From an uncultured Collinsella sp. (lineage in GTDB: Bacteria > Actinomycetota > Coriobacteriia > Coriobacteriales > Coriobacteriaceae), in the NCBI GenBank assembly GCA_902464965.1, contig CABQLI010000071.1, positions 1 through 10,809 on the forward strand: a DNA stretch of 10,809 bases, in the 5' to 3' direction. Numbering within the stretch: position 1 is the stretch's first letter; every line of letters starts with the position of its first letter. A program made the position numbers and the translations under genes. Below, in pieces: positions 1 to 5,925 of the stretch. Below the pieces are notes generated by a model. The model saw nothing but the letters and a program-made list of their open reading frames with translations. It was not told where the DNA came from and searched no databases.

Positions 1-270
1 CCCGAGCCACTGCTTGCCGCGGCGCCCGAGCGCTGCGAGCGCATCCCGATGCTGCGCGATTGCGATTCGCTTGATAACGCCGAGGCCTGGGAAGCCCACG
101 AGGAATCTCTGGGGCATACCGAGGACGGCCATGAGGCCATCCTTCGGCAGGATATCTGCGGCAACTTCGTCAATCCGGACGACTACCGCATCAGCGCCCT
201 CAACCTCTCCAACAGCGCCGCCATCGTCCTCTACGAGGCTCTGCGCCAAACAGGCTTTACTGGAATGTGA
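1..270 (+). CDS. trmL: TrmL-like tRNA (cytidine/uridine-34) 2'-O-methyltransferase, C-terminal part
   Basis: The reading frame is open from base 1 and stops with TGA at 268-270, so only the last 89 residues are in the window. It shows the C-terminal signature of the SpoU/TrmD-knot family member TrmL: an R-I-P-M motif (residues 15-18) and then LNLSNSAAIVLYEALRQ, which forms part of the SAM-binding knot and dimer interface. The family methylates the 2'-OH of wobble nucleotide 34 in tRNA-Leu using SAM, in the cytoplasm. The oddity is about 49 residues between R-I-P-M and LNLSN, where E. coli TrmL has about 7 (recalled). The insert is acidic and contains GNFVNPDDYRIS. The stop codon is formed by the GTGAC of the first palindromic repeat. 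The family call is firm; assignment to TrmL rather than another SpoU member is likely. Confidence 0.85.
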   Translation, partial: PEPLLAAAPERCERIPMLRDCDSLDNAEAWEAHEESLGHTEDGHEAILRQDICGNFVNPDDYRISALNLSNSAAIVLYEALRQTGFTGM

Positions 271-297
271 CAACGGGACTGTCCCTTCGTCACATTC
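263..297. repeat. Stop-codon-associated palindrome, copy 1
   Basis: This is a 35-nt imperfect palindrome with 17-nt arms around a central T at 280. The arms have two mismatches (core reads GTGACAACGGGAC / GTCCCTTCGTCAC). The outer bases GAAT/ATTC pair. The TGA inside GTGAC (268-270) is the stop codon of the upstream TrmL-like gene. It is the most degenerate of five copies in the window and has no T-tract. Confidence 0.9.
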
Positions 298-354
298 AAG
301 CACCACATCGATAACACACACGCCTAATTGATGCTCTAAATTAAGAGCCGTCGC

Positions 355-382
355 TTTTAATCAAAATTAACTAAAATAAAAT
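355..382 (+). promoter_or_regulatory. Candidate promoter of the first P-loop ATPase gene
   Basis: The stretch at about 325-390 is much richer in A+T than the rest of the window. A -35-like TTTTAA (355-360) is separated by 16 nt from a -10-like TAAAAT (377-382), which places transcription start about 25 nt before the GTG start at 415. Just upstream, GCTCTaaattaAGAGC (333-348) is a near-palindrome that could bind a regulator. Both are by-eye matches. Confidence 0.35.
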
Positions 383-414
383 GAAGTTAAACGGTGGCGT
401 GAAAGGAGAGCCCT

Positions 415-1515
415 GTGGAATATCTCGAGAACCCGTTTACCCCTAGCTTTGGCGAGGTTCCTGCCCATCTCGCTGGCAGACAACAGATTATTCGGGATTT
501 GGACCGTGCCTTCTTGAGCCAGCGCAGGCGCCCAGAATTGACCTCGATCTTCTCAGGCGCGCGTGGAACCGGCAAAACCGCTCTCATGTCGTCGCTCGCG
601 ACAAGGGCGGAATCCCACGGCTGGATAGCCGTAAAGACGACCGCGCTCCCGGGAATGCTTGAGGAAATCGAGTTCGGGGCGAAACGCGCTGCAGGCCATC
701 TCATCGACCCGCCTAACAACTTCGAAGTCACCAGTCTCGGAATTGCACCACTCGGCAGCATCGAGGTCAATCGCGTTCACGATGCCTCAACCTGGCGCTA
801 TCGCATGAGCGACATCATCGACCAGCTCAACGAGGCGGGCACCGGTCTGCTCGTCACGGTTGACGAGGTGGACCCGACACTCGACGAGATGATTCAGCTC
901 GCAGCGACGTATCAGCACTTTGTGACCGATGGGAAACGCGTCGCTCTGCTCATGGCGGGACTTCCCAACAACGTATCGACGCTACTGAACCACAAGACGG
1001 TCTCGTTCCTTCGCCGCGCCCAACAATATCATCTGGGTCGCATTGCCGACTATGACGTGCGCGAGGCCCTAATTCGCACAATCCAGGAAAACGATCGCCT
1101 GGCAGATGCTGAGGGAATCGATAGAGCCGTTCGCTCGATCTCTGGTTTTCCCTTCCTATTGCAACTCGTAGGCTACCGCGCCTGGGATCTCACAAGCGAT
1201 TCGAAGGAAATCTCGTCACGCGACTTTGACCTAGGAATCAAAATCGCACGCGACGAGATGGATGACCGAATCCTCGCGGCAACCTATCGGGAACTCACTG
1301 CAGAGGACAAGCGATTCCTCATCGCCATGCTCGATGACGAGGAAGAGTCCACCACCGCTGACCTTGTCGAACGCCTTAAGCGTTCGCCGCAGCAGGTCTC
1401 CCGCTACCGACGCCGCATGATAGATGCCGGCATCATTGGAGAACGCGGGCGCGGAATCGTCGCTTTTGAATTGCCATTCTTCCGCGATTATCTCGCCGCT
1501 CAATGCGTGAAATAG
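415..1515 (+). CDS. P-loop ATPase with C-terminal winged helix, family of unknown role (paralogue A)
   Basis: The protein has 366 residues. The GTG start is supported by AAAGGAGAG about 5 nt upstream. Walker A is GARGTGKT (48-55) and Walker B is LLVTVDE (145-151); AGLP (181-184) and FLRRAQQ (198-204) follow. The region of about 295-360 resembles a winged helix (LVERLKRSPQQVSRYRRRM) ending in FELPFFRDYL. This layout matches archaeal-type/STAND-like AAA ATPases that couple nucleotide hydrolysis to a DNA- or partner-binding domain. No signal peptide or membrane segment is seen, so it is probably cytoplasmic. It is clearly paralogous to the ATPase at 4708-5826 (same N-terminal NPF, GR, Walker, AGLP, FLRRAQQ and QLVGY landmarks). 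It converges on the UvrA-like gene, with one palindrome between them. The physiological role is unknown; a link to toxin-antitoxin, defence or transcription control cannot be decided from sequence. Confidence 0.85.
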   Translation: MEYLENPFTPSFGEVPAHLAGRQQIIRDLDRAFLSQRRRPELTSIFSGARGTGKTALMSSLATRAESHGWIAVKTTALPGMLEEIEFGAKRAAGHLIDPPNNFEVTSLGIAPLGSIEVNRVHDASTWRYRMSDIIDQLNEAGTGLLVTVDEVDPTLDEMIQLAATYQHFVTDGKRVALLMAGLPNNVSTLLNHKTVSFLRRAQQYHLGRIADYDVREALIRTIQENDRLADAEGIDRAVRSISGFPFLLQLVGYRAWDLTSDSKEISSRDFDLGIKIARDEMDDRILAATYRELTAEDKRFLIAMLDDEEESTTADLVERLKRSPQQVSRYRRRMIDAGIIGERGRGIVAFELPFFRDYLAAQCVK

Positions 1516-1520
1516 AAGTC

Positions 1521-1553
1521 AATGTGACAAAGGGACAGTCCCTTTGTCACATT
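1521..1553. repeat. Stop-codon-associated palindrome, copy 2 (perfect)
   Basis: This is a 33-nt perfect palindrome with 16-bp arms around a central A at 1537. The core is GTGACAAAGGGAC / GTCCCTTTGTCAC and the outer flanks AAT/ATT pair. It lies in the convergent gap, 5 nt after the TAG of ATPase A and 3 nt from the TAA of the UvrA-like gene. It is the only copy shared by two converging genes. Its central base is the complement of that in the other four copies. Confidence 0.95.
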
Positions 1554-1556
1554 CGG

Positions 1557-4049
1557 TTATAGGTAGCGACCGGTAATGCTTGTGGGGCAGGCCGCGATGT
1601 CGCCCGGCGTGCCAGCGCAGACGATTTGCCCGCCGGCGTCGCCACCGCCCGGGCCCATGTCGATCACATAATCGGCGTTACGGATAAGGTCGAGGTCGTG
1701 CTCGATCACGACAACTGTGGCGCCCTTGGCAACGAGGCCGTCGAACACACTCAGCAACACCTGAACATCGAGCGGATGCAGGCCGATCGTGGGCTCGTCA
1801 AACACAAACGCGGCATCATCCTGCACGCGGCCCATCTCGCTCGCAAGCTTAAGACGCTGTGCCTCGCCGCCCGAGAGCGCCGGCGTGGGCTCACCGAGCG
1901 TGAGATAGCCCAAGCCCAGGTCGTGCAAGGTCTGCAAGCGCGCCTGAACCTTCTTGAGTCCCACCGTGGCGTCAAGGGCCTCGTCCACACTCATGTCCAT
2001 GAGCTGCGGCAACGTAAGCAAGCTCCCGTCCTTGCCCTCGCGATGGATATGCGAAGCCGCATCCGCATAACGCGAGCCACGACATGCCGGGCAGACGATC
2101 TCGACATCGGGCAAAAACTGCACGTCGAGCGATATCGATCCCGTGCCATCGCACGTAGGGCAGCGCAAGGCGCCGGTGTTGTAGCTAAAGGCACCCGCCT
2201 TGTAGCCGGCTGCCTTGGCCTCGGGCGTACGGGCGAAGGCGCGACGCAGCTCGTCATGAATGTCGGCATAAGTCGCCACTGTCGAGCGCACGTTGGCGCC
2301 GATAGGCGTAGCGTCAATCAGGTTTGCGCGGGCAATGCCTTCGGCATCGACCCAGCGCACATGTTTTGGCAGGCGCTCGCCGGTTGCCTGCGCCTTAAGC
2401 GCCGGGATGAGCGTCTCGAGCACCAACGTCGTCTTGCCCGAACCCGAAACGCCCGTAACCGCAACGAGGCGGCCGCGCGGGATATCGACTTCGAGTGGCT
2501 TGACGGTATGGATGGCATCGGTTGCCATGCGGATATGGCCCTGGTCGAACATCTCGTCGTCAGTCACCTGCGGACGCAAGCGCTTGGGCTCTGCGCGCAA
2601 AAACGGAGCGATGCGGCTGCCCCGCGATTGCTCGACCTCGCCTACCGTACCAGTGGCAATCACATTACCGCCGTCTGCTCCGGCAACGGGGCCCATCTCG
2701 ACGAGATAGTCGGCTTCCGCCAGTACGCGCGTATCGTGGTCGACAACAACCACGGTGTTGCCGTCATCCACCAGATCGTGCATTACGCCCACCAAGCCGT
2801 CGACATTGGCAGGGTGCAAGCCGATCGAAGGCTCGTCCAGTACATAGAGCACGCCCGTCGATCGGTTGCGCACCACACGGGCGAGCTGGACGCGCTGGCG
2901 CTCACCCGTGGAGAGTGTGGCACCGGCGCGGTCGAGTGAAAGGTAATCGAGACCCAGGTCGACCAGGCGACGGGCCGCACTCAAAAACGAATCGCAGATA
3001 TCCGCTGCCATGGGCTGCATCTCAGTCGGCAAGGATGCAGGCACCCCGCGCACCCACTCAATCGCCTCGCCTAGCGTCATGGCCGCGGCTTGCGCCAGAT
3101 TGATACCGCGCACCTGGGGCTGGCGCGCAGCCTCGGAGAGACGCGTGCCACCACAGTCGCGGCATGACCTCTCGCACAAAAAGCGAGCTACACGCTTAAG
3201 CCCCTTATCGTCCTTAACCTTGGCGAGCGCATTCTCGACGGTATAGACGGCGTTGTAGTAGGTAAAGTCGAGTGGCGTGGCGCCCTCACCGTTTTTGGGG
3301 ACGTAGAGAATGTGCTTCTTAACCGCCGGACCATGAAACACGATGTCGCGCTCTTGAGGCGTGAGCTGGTTAAACGGCACGTCGGTGCGCACGCCCATCT
3401 CGCCTGCCACCTGCTTCATCAGATCCCACATGAGCGTACCCCAGGGAAGCACCGCGCCTTCGTTGATAGTCTTTGACTCGTCGGGCACCAGGCTCGCCTC
3501 GTCCACCTCGCGCATGACACCGGTACCGCCGCAGGTAGAGCACGCGCCGCCGCTGTTAAAGGCAAGGTCCTCGGCACCCGGCGCGTAGAACTCGCGGCCG
3601 CATGCGGGGCACGTGAGCGACAGGCCCGCAGCCACGTTAAGGCTCGGCTCCACACGCGCCCCGCAATGCGGGCACACGTGATGGGCGCAGCGGCTAAAGA
3701 GTAGACGCAGGCTATTGTTGAGCTCGGTCATGGTGCCAAAGGTGGAACGCACGCCCGGCACGCTGGGGCGCTGATGCAATGCGAGCGCCGCCGGCACGTG
3801 CAGCACCTCGTCCACCTGGGCGTGCTCGGCCTGCGTCAGACGACGGCGGGTATAGGTGCTGAGCGCCTCCAGATAGCGACGCGAGCCCTCGGCATAAAGA
3901 ACCCCCAGCGCCAGCGAACTCTTGCCCGAGCCCGACACGCCGGCAATGCCCACGAGTTTTCCCAGCGGAATGTCGATATCGATGTCCTTGAGGTTATGGA
4001 CGCGCGCGCCACGTACCTCGATAGCACTTGGTTGTTGCGGCACCGTCAT
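1557..4049 (-). CDS. Short UvrA-like ABC ATPase lacking the UvrB-binding domain
   Basis: The 830-residue protein begins at an ATG preceded by GGAAGGGGAG. An upstream GTG at 4100 would extend it by 17 residues, but those are only a translation of a palindromic repeat. Two ABC modules are complete: Walker A GVSGSGKS (37-44) with signature LSTGE (379-383) and LYVLDE (401-406); then GVSGSGKT (533-540), LSGGE (725-729) and FVFDE (748-752). Two zinc modules, C-X2-C-X19-C-X2-C, sit at 147-173 and 630-656. It is about 110 residues shorter than E. coli UvrA (940, recalled). The loss lies before the first zinc module, where UvrA carries its UvrB-binding domain. This resembles the UvrA2/DrrC group, associated with tolerance of DNA-binding drugs or damage rather than UvrB loading. 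It probably binds DNA as a dimer in the cytoplasm. It is likely co-transcribed with the upstream acetyltransferase and ATPase B. Confidence 0.88.
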   Translation of the reverse strand: MTVPQQPSAIEVRGARVHNLKDIDIDIPLGKLVGIAGVSGSGKSSLALGVLYAEGSRRYLEALSTYTRRRLTQAEHAQVDEVLHVPAALALHQRPSVPGVRSTFGTMTELNNSLRLLFSRCAHHVCPHCGARVEPSLNVAAGLSLTCPACGREFYAPGAEDLAFNSGGACSTCGGTGVMREVDEASLVPDESKTINEGAVLPWGTLMWDLMKQVAGEMGVRTDVPFNQLTPQERDIVFHGPAVKKHILYVPKNGEGATPLDFTYYNAVYTVENALAKVKDDKGLKRVARFLCERSCRDCGGTRLSEAARQPQVRGINLAQAAAMTLGEAIEWVRGVPASLPTEMQPMAADICDSFLSAARRLVDLGLDYLSLDRAGATLSTGERQRVQLARVVRNRSTGVLYVLDEPSIGLHPANVDGLVGVMHDLVDDGNTVVVVDHDTRVLAEADYLVEMGPVAGADGGNVIATGTVGEVEQSRGSRIAPFLRAEPKRLRPQVTDDEMFDQGHIRMATDAIHTVKPLEVDIPRGRLVAVTGVSGSGKTTLVLETLIPALKAQATGERLPKHVRWVDAEGIARANLIDATPIGANVRSTVATYADIHDELRRAFARTPEAKAAGYKAGAFSYNTGALRCPTCDGTGSISLDVQFLPDVEIVCPACRGSRYADAASHIHREGKDGSLLTLPQLMDMSVDEALDATVGLKKVQARLQTLHDLGLGYLTLGEPTPALSGGEAQRLKLASEMGRVQDDAAFVFDEPTIGLHPLDVQVLLSVFDGLVAKGATVVVIEHDLDLIRNADYVIDMGPGGGDAGGQIVCAGTPGDIAACPTSITGRYL

Positions 4050-4070
4050 TGCTCCCCTTCCTGTTAGCCG

Positions 4071-4103
4071 AACGTGGCAAAGGAACTGTCCCTTTGTCAC
4101 GTT
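4071..4103. repeat. Stop-codon-associated palindrome, copy 3
   Basis: This is a 33-nt palindrome with 16-nt arms around a central T at 4087. The right arm is the consensus GTCCCTTTGTCAC; the left arm has two changes (GTGGC, GGAAC), giving one G-U-type pair and one A/C mismatch. The outer flanks AAC/GTT pair. The TAA stop of the acetyltransferase (minus, 4102-4104) overlaps the right end. It fills most of the 52-nt gap before the UvrA-like gene. Confidence 0.92.
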
Positions 4104-4656
4104 ACTCGCACTGTGCCCGCCCGCGCCAGTCTTCGCGGGTCAAATACGTAAAGTACTCGGTACGCACATCGCCCATAAGCTCGCAGGGCACGTCGTGCTC
4201 AACGTGATGTGGCGCGAACCCGCATTTTTGCTGGACGCGTAACGACTTGTTATTGCCCTCATAGTATCCGCACCAAAGCGCCTTGCAGCCAAGCGTATCG
4301 AACGCATGGCGCTGCATGGCTCGCACGGCTTCGGGAGCAAAGCCTAGACCCCAGAACGGCTTGGCGATCCAATACCCCACTTCGAGTTCGAGACCGCCTC
4401 TTTGGCTGTTCGACTCACAGCGAGGCGGCATGAGCCCGATGCTGCCCACGGGCTCGTCTGTCTCAGGCAGGCAAACGGCAAAGGTATGGGGTGCCGCAAA
4501 GACTGTCCGGATGATCTCCCTGCTCTCCTCAATGCTTCGATGGGGCGGCCAGCCCGCAGCCGGTCCCACGTCTGGGTCGCTCGCGTACGTAAACAGGCTC
4601 GCCGCATCTGCCTCGCGCCACGGGCGAAGCGTCAAGCGCTCAGTATGAATTACCAT
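4102..4656 (-). CDS. RimJ/RimL-type GNAT N-acetyltransferase
   Basis: The 184-residue protein starts at ATG 4656 with GAGAGG 7 nt upstream. A TTG 15 nt earlier would fall on the ribosome site itself and is rejected. Family landmarks are the N-terminal TERLTLRPWREAD (5-17), strand and acetyl-CoA loop motif LEVGYWIAKPFWGLGFAPEA (91-110), and NNKSLRVQQKCGF (135-147). These match the Acetyltransf_3 branch, which transfers an acetyl group from acetyl-CoA to N-terminal or small-molecule amines; the substrate is not predictable. There is no membrane segment. It lies between ATPase B and the UvrA-like gene on the same strand, with gaps of 51 and 52 nt, each occupied by a palindrome plus a ribosome site. 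There is no room for a separate promoter, so it is probably part of one operon. Confidence 0.9.
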   Translation of the reverse strand: MVIHTERLTLRPWREADAASLFTYASDPDVGPAAGWPPHRSIEESREIIRTVFAAPHTFAVCLPETDEPVGSIGLMPPRCESNSQRGGLELEVGYWIAKPFWGLGFAPEAVRAMQRHAFDTLGCKALWCGYYEGNNKSLRVQQKCGFAPHHVEHDVPCELMGDVRTEYFTYLTREDWRGRAQCE

Positions 4657-4676
4657 AATTAAGCCTCTCAACTATC

Positions 4677-4709
4677 GACGTGACAAAGGGGCTGTCCCTT
4701 TGTCACGTC
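4677..4709. repeat. Stop-codon-associated palindrome, copy 4
   Basis: This is a 33-nt palindrome with 16-nt arms around a central T at 4693. The only departure from perfect complementarity is a G facing T (G-U in RNA) next to the loop. The outer flanks GAC/GTC pair. The TGA stop of ATPase B (minus, 4708-4710) overlaps the right end. Only 20 nt separate it from the acetyltransferase start, and these hold the ribosome site. Confidence 0.94.
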
Positions 4710-5826
4710 ACTCATGCCATAAAACGCGGTCGCGGATGTACTCGCCCAGCATGGGCACGGTAAACCGGACGAGACCGTATCCGGCAGCCTCGATGACGCG
4801 CTCGCGAATCAGGCTTGCGCGATATTTACTCGCCCAGCTCTGAGTACGGTCGCAGCGCTCAATGATGTCCGCCATGCGCGTCGGTTTACCCTCGTCAACC
4901 GCCATGGCCTCGATAAATAGGCGCTGCGGGCTACGCAGCCCGTAATACAGGGGCGCGTCGACCGCTTCATAGAACTCGGAGACGGCATCCGCATGGCCAT
5001 CCTCGACATCGCGCCTTTCGATGACCTGTGAGCCACGTCGGACAGCAGAGCGCCACATGTAATAGCCCACCAGCTGAACCATATAGGGATGCCCCATGCT
5101 CTTGTGTGCCGCAAGGTCCGCCGTCTCCGCGTCAACGTAAAGACCAGCGTCTTTGACCGTCTGGATATATGAATCGCGCACCTTGGGCAAAGATATCGCC
5201 CCCAGCGTACGCTGCTGGGCACGCCGCAAAAACGTCACGCTCGGCTCTTCGAGCAGATCGTCAACTATACTGGGTAAGCCGGCGAACACCAGCGCAAGAC
5301 CGCGCTGGTCGCTATCGGACAAGCCCGTGGCGTCCTGGTCTCCAAGCACCTGCTGATAGAGAACGGCAAGAGCCGCCAGTTCCTCGATAGACGCCGATTG
5401 CGCCTCGTCAATCGCAAACAGTATGCCCTTGCCTGGACCGAGCTTCTTAAGGCGCTCGTTGACCAGCCCTCGCAACGTCTCGCCCTTTGCTCGCGCCGCC
5501 TCGACCGACATTCGGCCAAACGACGGACCGAGCTCCATTGACGTCACAACGGGTTTATTCGAGCGAAGCGCGTCGGCCAAACGATCGCATAAGCCAAGCG
5601 AAGCGGAATCGGAGACAACCGCCCATCCGCGCTCATTGGCTAGACGTTGCAGTTCCCGCAAGAGAACCGTCTTGCCACAGCCGCGGTTTCCCGTAATGAG
5701 CATGAGCCTGCCCGGCGCTCCGGCGCCGTTATCGAGCCCTTCCTCAAAATCTTCGATGACCGACTCGCGACCGATGAGCATCGGGGGCCGCTTACCTGCC
5801 GTTGGCTTAAAGGGATTTGGATTCAT
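4708..5826 (-). CDS. P-loop ATPase with C-terminal helical/winged-helix region (paralogue B)
   Basis: The 372-residue protein starts at ATG 5826 after GAGGAGG with 6 nt spacing. Walker A is GNRGCGKT (46-53), Walker B ILFAIDE (135-141) followed by AQ, sensor-like AGLP at 182-185, and FLRRAQQ at 199-205. GHPYMVQLVGYYMW follows, then a C-terminal region of about 300-372 resembling a winged helix. These landmarks match paralogue A in order and spacing, so the two are members of one ATPase family, though diverged between the motifs. It is predicted cytoplasmic; partner and substrate are unknown. It heads the probable ATPase-GNAT-UvrA transcript, read from an unusual promoter region with three tandem 10-bp boxes (5861-5890). 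Palindromes bracket it on both sides. Confidence 0.85.
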   Translation of the reverse strand: MNPNPFKPTAGKRPPMLIGRESVIEDFEEGLDNGAGAPGRLMLITGNRGCGKTVLLRELQRLANERGWAVVSDSASLGLCDRLADALRSNKPVVTSMELGPSFGRMSVEAARAKGETLRGLVNERLKKLGPGKGILFAIDEAQSASIEELAALAVLYQQVLGDQDATGLSDSDQRGLALVFAGLPSIVDDLLEEPSVTFLRRAQQRTLGAISLPKVRDSYIQTVKDAGLYVDAETADLAAHKSMGHPYMVQLVGYYMWRSAVRRGSQVIERRDVEDGHADAVSEFYEAVDAPLYYGLRSPQRLFIEAMAVDEGKPTRMADIIERCDRTQSWASKYRASLIRERVIEAAGYGLVRFTVPMLGEYIRDRVLWHE

Positions 5827-5860
5827 GTCGGCCTCCTCGGATTGGCAAACGCTGCCTATA

Positions 5861-5890
5861 GTTATACCAACTTATACCGAGTTATACCAA
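5861..5890 (-). promoter_or_regulatory. Three tandem 10-bp boxes forming the promoter/operator of ATPase B
   Basis: On the minus strand the boxes are TTGGTATAAC, TCGGTATAAG and TTGGTATAAC in direct, uninterrupted repeat. The first and third are identical. TTGGTATAAC fits an extended -10 (TG-n-TATAAC). Taking the outer TTGGTA (5885-5890) as -35 and the inner TATAAC (5861-5866) as -10 gives an 18-nt spacer. The inner -10 lies 34 nt before the ATG. The exact 10-bp period puts all boxes on one face of the helix, so they may also be operator sites. Confidence 0.55.
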
Positions 5891-5894
5891 CAGC

Positions 5895-5925
5895 AGGTGA
5901 CAAAGGAACTGTCCCTTTGTCACCT
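5895..5925. repeat. Stop-codon-associated palindrome, copy 5
   Basis: This is a 31-nt palindrome with 15-nt arms around a central T at 5910 and one A/C mismatch near the loop. The outer flanks AG/CT pair. The TGA in its GTGAC (minus strand, 5920-5922) is the stop codon of the translational GTPase. It ends 5 nt from the tandem promoter boxes of ATPase B. Confidence 0.93.

Noticed and set aside
1521..1553. Ordinary intrinsic terminator
   Set aside because: The stem is perfect and the convergent position suits one, but no T-tract follows on either strand and the same unit lies inside a probable operon. It is classed as a repeat, though a termination role here is not excluded.
1626..2939. 437-codon open frame antisense to the UvrA-like gene
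   Set aside because: It has no ribosome site and low-complexity Arg/His/Ala-rich composition. It exists because the GC-rich codons of the real gene leave the opposite frame open.
263..5925. CRISPR array
   Set aside because: The five copies are irregularly spaced (hundreds to thousands of bases), lie between genes, and have no unique spacers or cas genes nearby.
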